From Phycisphaeraceae bacterium (lineage in GTDB: Bacteria; Planctomycetota; Phycisphaerae; Phycisphaerales; Phycisphaeraceae), in NCBI GenBank assembly GCA_029260675.1, contig JAJDCV010000176.1:1-20484 (forward strand): 20,484 nt of DNA, in the 5' to 3' direction. A program made the position numbers and the translations under genes. Of the stretch, positions 1-6,285 are shown piece after piece. Under the pieces are notes generated by a model, which saw nothing but the letters and a program-made list of their open reading frames with translations, was not told the origin of the DNA and made no database searches. How positions within the stretch are numbered: the stretch's first letter is position 1; every line of letters starts with the position of its first letter.

Positions 1-1796
1 GAGTCGCTTAGGCCGAACGGCCCGTGCAGGTTGTGCTGCAGTGTGTTGCGGAGCGCGGCTTCCGCGAACTGTGGCTCGCCTAAGAAGCTAAACGCCACGG
101 ACCAGGGCATGAAGACGTTGGGCTCGCCGAAGTTGTTGTAGGCACTGAACTGCTGATACTGCGTGCCGCTTGCCCCGGCGTCCGGTTGAAGGAACAGGCC
201 CCGGCCCAGTTGCTCGAACCTGTCGTGTACGTCCTTCTGATACTTGACCGCGTTGTCAAACGGGTTGGTGCTCTGGAACCCGTTGGGGAAGTTGTCCAGC
301 CCGCGGTCGTTGGTGTCGACGAACAGGTCGAAAAGCCACTGCACGAACGGGGGTCGGAACTGGGTGAGTGTGTGGTTGAACTGCGTGTTTGCCGGGTCGA
401 CCAGGAAGCTGCCGGCCCGGACGGTCCCGGAATGGAAGCTTGTTGTGATGTCGACGTGGTTGACCTGCGCCAGGTGGGCGGCGAGTGAGATCGACCAGAT
501 CTCTCCGCCGTAACCGTTGTAACCAAATCCGGTGAAACTATCGGTGTTGTGGTTATAGGCGAAATCCCAGCCGCCGCCGGGCAGTTGGAACGAGGCGAAG
601 TCGAACCGGTCGAGCAGCGTTTCAATATTGGTCTTCAAGCCGGCGTCGATGCCCGCCTGTGACTTGTACCCGTACAACGCCAGGAACATGAACGCGCCAT
701 CGATGACGGATTCTTCGGGGTTGGTCGGTGTGAAGGTCACGCGGTCCATGTACCGAGCGGGTAGGTATCCGCCGCCCATCGCGGCTTGGTTATCCATCCC
801 CGTGTTCATCGTATTGACCATCTTCTGCAGCATGGCGTCGGCCTGGGCGCGGGTGACCCAGCCGCGTTCGATCGCGCCGGGGAGCAGCTTGATCAGGGAC
901 GACGTGGTGTTCATCGCCATGACCTGGCCGTTCTGTGCGTTGGTTTCCAGTGCGCCGGTGTCAGGGTCGGTCGCGCCCCAGAGGCTTCTGAATTGACGCT
1001 CGGCGAGCCGTTCGATGAGGTCTCGGATCGGGGCGGTGGCGGGGTCCAGTGCGCCGCCGGGCTCGACGAAGACCATGTCCTCGATGATGACCGAGCCGTT
1101 GACAGACGAGCCCTGATTGGCCTCGACCAGGAGTGCGAACTGCCGGGCCCTTGTGAAGTCCGGGCTGCCCTGGATCACCCAGCCCGGCGCCGCCAGGTCC
1201 ATCGGGACGACGACCTCGGTCCACACGTCGGCCGGACCGATGACGTAGTTCTGGCTTGCGCGGTGTGCGTTGTCGTCGCGGTAGTCCTTGACCTCGAAGC
1301 GGAGCGTGAAGCTCGAGCCGGTCTGGTTGCGTACAAAGAAACGGGCCTCGTTGAAGGCCGTGATATCGCGTGTGTCGAAGTAGAGGTTGCTCGGCTCGGC
1401 CCCGCCCAGCGCGGTGATCACAAACCCGAACTGCCCGGCCGGCACAGAAACATCCATCTTCAACGCGCCGTTGCCGGTGCGTACCAGGGCCGGGTCGGTG
1501 GTGCGGGACACGGTGGTGTTGAACGCGAGGGTGGTGGCGCCGCCGAAACGGTTCCTAAGGTCGTTGCCGCCGGAGAGGGTTTCACCATCTAGAAAGGGGA
1601 CAAGAGAAATATCAGTCGATAGCGTTGCCAGGGCTGAGGAGATCTCCTCGGGTTGCGATGCGGAGTCCGCCGAAACAATCGACCCGCTAAGCAGCAGCCT
1701 GGGCTCCAGAGGCTCCAGCCCAGACAATGCTCCCCCGTAAGCGGCCAACCGTTGTTCCGCCGTCACCCGATAAAATCTGTGCCTGTTCCACCTCAT
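1..1796 (-). CDS. LEPR-XLL surface protein with jelly-roll and glucoamylase-like helical domain (3' end cut)
   Basis: The open frame runs from an ATG at 1796 to the left edge without a stop, giving 598 visible residues. An in-frame stop lies upstream at 1844-1842. Residues 27-38 read LEPLEPRLLLSG, the LEPR-XLL motif found near the N-terminus of large secreted or surface proteins in planctomycetes and some other bacteria. Residues about 80-245 look like a beta-sandwich carbohydrate-binding module (GNGALKMDV, then WTEVVVPMDL). From about residue 255 the protein becomes helical and aromatic-rich (ERQFRSLWGATD, SVIDGAFMFLALYGY, GGGWDFAYNHNTDS, GYNGYGGEIWSISLAAHLA, EPNVFMPWSVAFSFLG, LHGPFGLSD). 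This resembles (alpha/alpha)6-barrel glucoamylase-like proteins such as the PF10091/GH144 type. That assignment is from remembered motifs and is tentative. No strong ribosome binding site is visible. The gene follows the prepilin gene by 77 bp on the same strand. The likely role is a secreted or surface glucan-acting protein. Confidence 0.8.
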   Translation of the reverse strand, partial: MRWNRHRFYRVTAEQRLAAYGGALSGLEPLEPRLLLSGSIVSADSASQPEEISSALATLSTDISLVPFLDGETLSGGNDLRNRFGGATTLAFNTTVSRTTDPALVRTGNGALKMDVSVPAGQFGFVITALGGAEPSNLYFDTRDITAFNEARFFVRNQTGSSFTLRFEVKDYRDDNAHRASQNYVIGPADVWTEVVVPMDLAAPGWVIQGSPDFTRARQFALLVEANQGSSVNGSVIIEDMVFVEPGGALDPATAPIRDLIERLAERQFRSLWGATDPDTGALETNAQNGQVMAMNTTSSLIKLLPGAIERGWVTRAQADAMLQKMVNTMNTGMDNQAAMGGGYLPARYMDRVTFTPTNPEESVIDGAFMFLALYGYKSQAGIDAGLKTNIETLLDRFDFASFQLPGGGWDFAYNHNTDSFTGFGYNGYGGEIWSISLAAHLAQVNHVDITTSFHSGTVRAGSFLVDPANTQFNHTLTQFRPPFVQWLFDLFVDTNDRGLDNFPNGFQSTNPFDNAVKYQKDVHDRFEQLGRGLFLQPDAGASGTQYQQFSAYNNFGEPNVFMPWSVAFSFLGEPQFAEAALRNTLQHNLHGPFGLSD

Positions 1797-1873
1797 ATCT
1801 CTTGACCAGAATCCGCTAATACTCCCGGCATTCAATCCCCGCTACACCTCTAAAGGGAAATCCCATCCACAGG

Positions 1874-2725
1874 TTACGGGAGTTCGGTCCCGCCCGCCGT
1901 GTCTGGATCGGGGTCGCCCCACTTGTACCAGATCCGGTTACCGTACTTATCCTCCAACCCATTATTTTCATCGCTATACTCCTCGCGTGTGTAGAACTGG
2001 GCGTGCCCGTCAAGGAACGCGAGGTTTTCACCGCCGCCGTGGCGTGTAATCGATCCATCCTTCAAACTCGCATCTCCGTCGATCGGTGGCCTACCCCAGT
2101 CGATGTCTACGGCGAGGACTGTCCAAGACGTGACCGGCAACTGGACGGTCATACGGTCGGTGATCCCGTCACCGTTGTTGAGATTATCTGGCTTGGCAAA
2201 GTCTCCGGAGTAATCGTTGAGCTTGTAATCGGTGTGATAGAAGATCGCGTCGCCCGCTGCATCTGTGCCCCAAATCGCGTTGTTCGGGGTGAGGGGTGCC
2301 TGCCCGCTGAACTTCGATTGGTAGGTGCCATTACCCAGGAAATTCGCACTCCTGGCTGGGGGGTCCCAGAGTTCTCCCGCGGTATCGGTATCCAATGCGG
2401 AGGGGCAGATGTAGACATCCTTATTGGTGGACATGTACGTGTCGAGTATCTCGATCTGCTCGCCCTGCCGACCAAAGCCCGGGATCAACGGCAGACGGTC
2501 GTTCCAATCGCCGGTGTAGTTAACGATCCCCGTGGCGATCTGCCTGAGCTGTGAGAGGCACTGGGCCTTCATCGCGCTTTTGCGCGCCGCGCCCAGCGCT
2601 GGAAGCAGTATCCCGACCAGCAGCGCGATGATCGAGATGACAACCAATAGCTCGATCAGTGTGAAGCCGTTGGGGCCGGCTCTCTTCTCTGTCAGCTTGG
2701 TGGTATGGATAGGTCTGCTACACAT
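1874..2725 (-). CDS. Prepilin-like protein with H-X9-DG motif
   Basis: This is a 283-residue protein with a type IV prepilin/pseudopilin N-terminus: a basic leader, then G20|FTLIE with Glu at +5, then a hydrophobic helix (residues 21-43) ending in LLPALGAARKSA. The C-terminal part contains RHGGGENLAFLDG (His, nine residues, Asp-Gly), which is the planctomycete H-X9-DG prepilin signature exactly. The rest is a globular domain with few recognisable motifs. The start is the ATG at 2725, preceded by GAGGAG (2740-2735) at a nine-base spacing. Such proteins are presumably processed by a prepilin peptidase and exported or assembled by a type II secretion/type IV pilus-like machine. No such machinery genes are in this window. 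The gene is on the same strand as the PEP-CTERM genes upstream and the LEPR-XLL gene downstream. Its individual function is unknown. Confidence 0.93.
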   Translation of the reverse strand: MCSRPIHTTKLTEKRAGPNGFTLIELLVVISIIALLVGILLPALGAARKSAMKAQCLSQLRQIATGIVNYTGDWNDRLPLIPGFGRQGEQIEILDTYMSTNKDVYICPSALDTDTAGELWDPPARSANFLGNGTYQSKFSGQAPLTPNNAIWGTDAAGDAIFYHTDYKLNDYSGDFAKPDNLNNGDGITDRMTVQLPVTSWTVLAVDIDWGRPPIDGDASLKDGSITRHGGGENLAFLDGHAQFYTREEYSDENNGLEDKYGNRIWYKWGDPDPDTAGGTELP

Positions 2726-2785
2726 GTCTGTGGACTCCTCGTCCCAAAAACTTAGGGGTTGCTCGTTGTTTTATATTCAGTCAGT

Positions 2786-2840
2786 GCCGGCGCTCATTAC
2801 GCCGGCTAAGCGGAGGGGCCCGCGTTAACGGCCCCCTCCG
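2786..2840 (-). terminator. Two adjacent hairpins downstream of the PEP-CTERM gene
   Basis: Just past the stop of the 2860-3624 gene are two inverted repeats. One pairs CGGAGGGGCC (2811-2820) with GGCCCCCTCCG (2830-2840), with a one-base bulge. The other pairs GCCGGCG (2786-2792) with CGCCGGC (2800-2806), perfect, with a seven-base loop. Neither is followed by a clear U-tract on the minus strand. They could terminate or attenuate transcription, or stabilise the upstream mRNA, ahead of the prepilin gene. Confidence 0.5.
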
Positions 2841-2859
2841 GGGAGATACATTCTTCCTA

Positions 2860-3624
2860 TCAGCCGATGCGACGCCGCAGCATCGCCAGGGCACCCAGGC
2901 CCAGCAGGCCGAGGCTTGCAGGCTCAGGCGTGACCACTGCGTTGTTGAACGTGGTGGTGACTTGGCTGGTGGTCGTCGGGGCACTGGGGATATTCTGCGT
3001 GTAAAAGCCGGCGGTGTGATTCAGCGGGCCGCCTTCGATGTTGTCCCAGTTCAGCACGCCGCTGGACTCCAGCCCTGCTCCACGGTCGATGATGTACTCG
3101 ATCGTGCCGGGAACGTTGAGGAAGCCGCTGGAAGTCGAGACCATCTTCATGAAGATGGTGCTCCCAGGGACGTAGGCGTCAAGATCGCCCGGTGAGGCGA
3201 AACTGAAGAACGGCGCCCCGCCGCCAAACGCGGCGATCTCACCGTTATCCTTGATCAGGAAGATCGCGTCGCCGGTCACGCCGGAGTTGGCGCGCAGGCC
3301 GGCTTCGGCCGCGGCGTCGGTGACAGACAAGGTCACGTTTGCTTCGATGCTGAAATCATCGAAGAAACTGATCAGGTGGTCGGTGGCACCGCCGTCGATG
3401 GTCGCGACCGCGTCGTGACGGTTGGCCCAGCCGCCTGTCCCAAACGGGCCTTCATCAAACTGCACCGACCCCGGCCCGGTCGTCGTGACCAAGGTGCTGG
3501 TGGGGAAGTCGTTGAACACGCGCTCGTTGACCTTCAGATCAAGCCCGGCGTAAACCGCCTGACCGGCACTCATGCCGATGACCGCTGCTAGTCCTGCCAG
3601 TTTCATCACATTGAACCTTTTCAT
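2860..3624 (-). CDS. PEP-CTERM protein, paralogue of the adjacent upstream gene
   Basis: This is a 254-residue secreted protein. Residues 1-26 form a signal peptide (MKRFNVMKLAGLAAVIGMSAG, then a QAVYA-like cleavage site). The C-terminus (about 230-254) is a PEP-CTERM tail: TPEPAS, a hydrophobic stretch, then RRRIG. PEP-CTERM tails are recognised by exosortase-type systems in the inner membrane, so the protein is expected at the cell surface or in extracellular matrix. The body is beta-rich with no catalytic motif that I recognise. It aligns along its length with the 4827-3748 gene: FNDFPTSTLV against FNAYPNSNLV, GSVQFDE against GSVSFDE, NRHDA against NRHNA, then EAGL/EAGI and GEIA. It lacks the dockerin repeats of that neighbour. 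The start at 3624 is supported by GGAG in the preceding AACAGGAGATGGAGAG. Its function is unknown; carbohydrate binding is a guess from context. Confidence 0.93.
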   Translation of the reverse strand: MKRFNVMKLAGLAAVIGMSAGQAVYAGLDLKVNERVFNDFPTSTLVTTTGPGSVQFDEGPFGTGGWANRHDAVATIDGGATDHLISFFDDFSIEANVTLSVTDAAAEAGLRANSGVTGDAIFLIKDNGEIAAFGGGAPFFSFASPGDLDAYVPGSTIFMKMVSTSSGFLNVPGTIEYIIDRGAGLESSGVLNWDNIEGGPLNHTAGFYTQNIPSAPTTTSQVTTTFNNAVVTPEPASLGLLGLGALAMLRRRIG

Positions 3625-3692
3625 CTCTCCATCTCCTGTTAAGTAATAAGAACCAGATACATTTCTTCACTGCCCGTTGGGTCGAGTCACTA

Positions 3693-3735
3693 TTGATCGG
3701 CGTACCGGTACGGGCATGCCCGATCCGTCGATCAA
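3693..3735. promoter_or_regulatory. Cluster of nested palindromes between the two PEP-CTERM paralogues
   Basis: This cluster contains CGTACCGGTACG (3701-3712) and CGGGCATGCCCG (3711-3722), both perfect 12-bp palindromes sharing two bases. They are enclosed by GATCGG/CCGATC (3695-3700 with 3720-3725) and alternatively by TTGATCG/CGATCAA (3693-3699 with 3729-3735). It lies downstream of one minus-strand gene and 70-110 bp upstream of the next. It could be a terminator or an operator; no U-tract is seen. Confidence 0.45.
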
Positions 3736-3747
3736 ACCGTTACACAT

Positions 3748-4827
3748 TCATTGTCGTCGGCGTAGCATGCCCGCCGCGCCTAAGCCAAGCAACGCCATGC
3801 TGGCGGGTTCGGGGACCAATGAGCCCGGCGGGGGCGGGGTGCCAGCGTTCCAGTTGCCCAGCACGAGGTTCAGATCCGCGAGGCCGACGAAGTTGTCATT
3901 ACTCGGATCGGCGCGGATGTCGTCGATGACCGAAACGTCCGGGATCTGGGATTGGTTCCAGTTGCCCAGCACGATGTTCAGATCCGCGAGGCCAACAAAC
4001 CCGTCCGCGTTAAGGTCGCCGGTGAGCAGCGTGCCGATGCTGATATTGGTAAACGCTGCGCTGACCGACTCGGTAGCCGCGTCCGCGAACGGCACGTCGC
4101 TTTGGAGGTAAAGACCCAGGCGTGTGCCGTCGTCGATCCCGTTCTCGAGGTTGCCCAGTGCAATGACCCCGGATGTGATGTCGTTGACAATGAACTCGAG
4201 ACTGGCGGGCTTGACCAGATCGGCGGTTGCTTCTGACCCGACACCGGGCCGGTAGACCATCTTGAGGTTGACGTTCGTGCCTGGGGTGTAGGGTATCCCG
4301 CCGTACTCAAGGCTGCCGTCGTCAATCACGTTGCTGGTGAAGGGGAAGTACGAACTGAAGGTTGCGATCTCGCCACCGGCCACGACGGGGACCGCGGTGT
4401 TATTGGTCGAAACGATGAAGAACCCCGAGCCCGTCAGAGCCGATGAGGTAAAGATACCTGCTTCCTTACGCGGGGAGTCATTAACCGCATCAAGGTTCAG
4501 ATCGAAACTCACGGAGAACGCTTCCTGGTTCAAGAAGTCGTGCGGAGTTGTACCGCCGTTCGACGAGAAGAAGGCGTTGTGGCGGTTGAGCCCGTTTGGT
4601 GCACCTGCGTCAGGAATCCCGAAGTTGTTCTCGTCGAAACTAACCGATCCCGTCGCGGCAAGACTGTCCGTAAACACAAGGTTGCTGTTGGGATAGGCGT
4701 TAAAAGGAGCACGCAAAAGCGGGAAAACGCCGTTGATATCTGAGACCGCCGCGTTTGACACCGAGGCAGCCACAAGGATACCCGTCGCGGCGAGGCCCCC
4801 TGATAAAAACCATCGATTGATCCACAT
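3748..4827 (-). CDS. PEP-CTERM protein with dockerin-like repeats
   Basis: This is a 359-residue secreted protein. It has a signal peptide (MWINRWFLSGGLAATGILVA, about 1-27), then a beta-rich domain (about 30-265) homologous to the downstream 2860-3624 product. Two dockerin-type calcium-binding repeats follow (about 270-329; first GDLNADGFVGLADLN, second NDNFVGLADLN, both ending LGNWN). A proline linker and a PEP-CTERM tail (338-359, VPEPASMALLG then RRRQ) complete it. The second dockerin repeat is degenerate in its calcium loop (DPSNDN in place of DxNGDG). The start at 4827 is preceded by a strong AGGAGG. An inverted repeat resembling the LacI-family operators lies about 100 bp upstream (4930-4945), so sugar control is plausible. 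The body has no catalytic motif that I recognise. It may bind glycan or act as a surface scaffold, but that is inference. Confidence 0.93.
   Translation of the reverse strand: MWINRWFLSGGLAATGILVAASVSNAAVSDINGVFPLLRAPFNAYPNSNLVFTDSLAATGSVSFDENNFGIPDAGAPNGLNRHNAFFSSNGGTTPHDFLNQEAFSVSFDLNLDAVNDSPRKEAGIFTSSALTGSGFFIVSTNNTAVPVVAGGEIATFSSYFPFTSNVIDDGSLEYGGIPYTPGTNVNLKMVYRPGVGSEATADLVKPASLEFIVNDITSGVIALGNLENGIDDGTRLGLYLQSDVPFADAATESVSAAFTNISIGTLLTGDLNADGFVGLADLNIVLGNWNQSQIPDVSVIDDIRADPSNDNFVGLADLNLVLGNWNAGTPPPPGSLVPEPASMALLGLGAAGMLRRRQ
3847..3999. repeat. Internal nucleotide duplication encoding the two dockerin repeats
   Basis: Two 45-bp segments at 3847-3891 and 3955-3999 differ at only three positions. 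They encode the conserved FVGLADLN-x-VLGNWN part of the two dockerin-like repeats, offset by 108 bp. Similar but more diverged paired units occur near 6410-6560, 17430-17590 and, more widely separated, 19165-19225 and 19730-19795. The near-identity of this pair suggests recent duplication or gene conversion. Confidence 0.75.
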
Positions 4828-4929
4828 GATCCCATTCCTCCTAGTTAGTGAACGCCGAATCCAAATCGGTACGAACGGTTAATAAGAAAACCACATTTAT
4901 CCCGAGGCCGTGACACACACCGTGCCGCC

Positions 4930-4945
4930 GTGTAAATCCTTACAT
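4930..4945. promoter_or_regulatory. Candidate LacI-family operator upstream of the dockerin/PEP-CTERM gene
   Basis: The sequence GTGTAAATCCTTACAT contains the inverted repeat TGTAA-N4-TTACA. It has the same arms and spacing as the palindrome at the lacI-like gene's own promoter (6075-6090). Unlike that site its centre is TC rather than CG. It lies about 100 bp upstream of the 4827 start and 75 bp past the stop of the regulator gene. Confidence 0.5.
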
Positions 4946-5020
4946 CACTGCCGGCAATACAACCGGCCCATTCTCTCGCTCAAAACCAATCGCCGACGCG
5001 TTGCGCCGACGTGTTATCCG

Positions 5021-6094
5021 TTAAGACTTACTCTCCACGCCGCATGAACGCCGGACGACCAGGTCGGTCGCCAGCACTTGTTCGAGTTGTGTACGCCCGC
5101 CAGTCACCAGGTTGATGGCCGCTTCGGAAGCGATGCGTCCCATCTCATGCATCGGCGAACGCACCGTCGTCAGGCCCAGGTACCGGGCGGCCTGGACGTC
5201 GTCGAAACCGACCAACGCCATATCGTCCGGCACGCTCAGGCTGTGCTCGTGCATCGCTTCCATCACGCCCATCGCCATCGGGTCGTTCAGTGCGAACATC
5301 GCGTCGGGCAGCGGCTTGCCGGCATCCAGCCAGTGGTTCATCAGTTCGTAGCCGCTTTCCCAGAAGAAGTTGCCCGGCCAGATCAGGTCTTTGTCAAAGG
5401 CGTACCCGGCACGCTTGGCGGCGTGCTGGCAACCCTCAAAACGCTGCTCGGCGTCGATCGTCCCGTCCGGGCCCGCCAGGATCGCGATCCGTTGGTGGCC
5501 CAGGCCCAGCAGGTGGGTCATCGCGGCATCGGCGCCGCTTCGGTTGTCGATCATGACCGACGCGACCCGCGCGTCCTTCACCGGCCGGTCAATCAGGACG
5601 ATCGGCAACTCGCGTTGCGCAGCCTGACGCACGAACTGGTCAGACATCCCAAGATTCATCAGGATCAGCGCGTCGACCCGGCCGGCCTGAAGGTATTCCG
5701 CGACCCGATCGTGTTCGCCCTGGTCGCCCTGCGAAAACGCGACCATCAGGTGGTAGTCCCGGCTGACCGCGTACTCGTTGATGCCCTTGAGCACCTCACT
5801 GAAGAAGCCCGAATCGATCCCCGGGAAGACCACGCCGATCGTGTCGGTGCGTTGCCGGGCCAGGGCGCGTGCGGAGTGGTTGCGCATGTAACCCAATTTC
5901 TCGATGGCCTTAAGCACGCGGACGCGTGTGGCCGGGCTGACTTTGGGCGATTGATTGATGACCCGGGACACGGTTGCGGTGGAGACTCCGCTCTGGCGCG
6001 AGACATCCAGCACCGTAACCGTTCGGCCTTGCTCGCCGTTACCATCCCGAAGAATGGTATCGCTTACATCCTGCATGTAATCGTTTACATCCAC
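5021..6094 (-). CDS. LacI-family transcriptional regulator
   Basis: This product is up to 357 residues. The N-terminal helix-turn-helix (about residues 25-50, TVTVLDVSRQSGVSTATVSRVINQ region) and the hinge (RNHSARALARQ, with the LacI-type leucine) are clear. A periplasmic-binding-protein-like effector domain follows (DTIGVVFPGIDSGFF, VDALILMNLG, PIVLIDRP, LGHQRIAILAGP, MFALNDPMAMGVMEAM, DDMALVGFDDVQAARYLGLTTV). Family members repress sugar genes and release DNA on binding a sugar. Here the ligand is probably a glucan breakdown product. The GTG at 6094 gives the longest frame. An ATG at 6076 is an alternative, since normal family members begin only a few residues before the helix-turn-helix and 6094 sits at the predicted transcription start. 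A perfect operator-like palindrome overlaps the start region, which suggests autoregulation. The gene is flanked by secreted-protein genes on the same strand. Confidence 0.95.
   Translation of the reverse strand: MDVNDYMQDVSDTILRDGNGEQGRTVTVLDVSRQSGVSTATVSRVINQSPKVSPATRVRVLKAIEKLGYMRNHSARALARQRTDTIGVVFPGIDSGFFSEVLKGINEYAVSRDYHLMVAFSQGDQGEHDRVAEYLQAGRVDALILMNLGMSDQFVRQAAQRELPIVLIDRPVKDARVASVMIDNRSGADAAMTHLLGLGHQRIAILAGPDGTIDAEQRFEGCQHAAKRAGYAFDKDLIWPGNFFWESGYELMNHWLDAGKPLPDAMFALNDPMAMGVMEAMHEHSLSVPDDMALVGFDDVQAARYLGLTTVRSPMHEMGRIASEAAINLVTGGRTQLEQVLATDLVVRRSCGVESKS
6075..6090. promoter_or_regulatory. Predicted autoregulatory operator
   Basis: ATGTAATCGTTTACAT is a 6-4-6 inverted repeat with a central CG. 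It fits the general LacI/CcpA-type operator pattern TGNAANCGNTNNCA. It lies immediately downstream of the predicted promoter and transcription start of the regulator gene, where bound repressor would block transcription. Confidence 0.75.
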
Positions 6095-6100
6095 GGGGTC

Positions 6101-6128
6101 ATCTTACCTCATCTCGTAGGAGTGTCAA
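6101..6128 (-). promoter_or_regulatory. Sigma70-like promoter of the lacI-type gene
   Basis: On the minus strand a perfect TTGACA (6128-6123) is followed after 16 bases by TAAGAT (6106-6101), which matches four of six bases of the -10 consensus. The predicted transcription start is about 6094, at the GTG codon itself. The message would then be either leaderless or translated from the ATG at 6076. Confidence 0.55.
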
Positions 6129-6194
6129 GCCTAATCCGAGCATCTGAAAACGAAATACTCACTTCTCTTCCAGCCCAGAGGGCTCGGTAAATGG

Positions 6195-6209
6195 ACAGTC
6201 AATGACTGT
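6195..6209. promoter_or_regulatory. Perfect short palindrome ACAGTCA-A-TGACTGT
   Basis: This has seven-base arms around one central base. It lies in the 191-bp gap between the regulator gene and the upstream VCBS gene. There is no U-tract for terminator function. It differs from the TGTAA/TTACA sites, so it may bind another protein or be an mRNA 3'-end hairpin. Confidence 0.35.
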
Positions 6210-6225
6210 GAAAATGCTCGCCATC

Positions 6226-6249
6226 CCATGTAAGTAACTTGTTACATGG
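6226..6249. promoter_or_regulatory. Second candidate LacI-family operator (extended palindrome)
   Basis: Perfect eight-base arms CCATGTAA (6226-6233) and TTACATGG (6242-6249) enclose an eight-base spacer. A shifted register, AAGTAA-CTTG-TTACAT (6232-6247), matches the 6-4-6 site at 6075-6090 with one mismatch. The centre-to-centre distance to that site is about 155-157 bp, close to 15 helical turns and compatible with repression looping. Confidence 0.6.
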
Positions 6250-6285
6250 CTGTTATGGAGGTTCAAGGCGGGCCACAGATCGTGC

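Noticed and set aside
786..1592. Plus-strand open frame of 268 codons opposite the LEPR-XLL gene
   Set aside because: The minus-strand frame is continuous, carries LEPR-XLL and a coherent domain order. The plus-strand product is Arg/Asp/Val-rich and motif-free.
6085..6102. Five-codon leader peptide (MTPWM, minus strand) ahead of the lacI-type gene
   Set aside because: Its ATG overlaps the predicted -10 element, so it would not be transcribed from the promoter seen there.
6172..6184. Small hairpin AGCCC-AGA-GGGCT
   Set aside because: A five-base-pair stem without a U-tract or relation to neighbouring sites is expected by chance in this base composition.
5078..6190. Long plus-strand open frame (370 codons) opposite the LacI gene
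   Set aside because: The opposite strand encodes an unmistakable LacI-family protein. The plus-strand product is rich in His, Arg and Val with no domain, as expected for an antisense shadow in high-G+C DNA.
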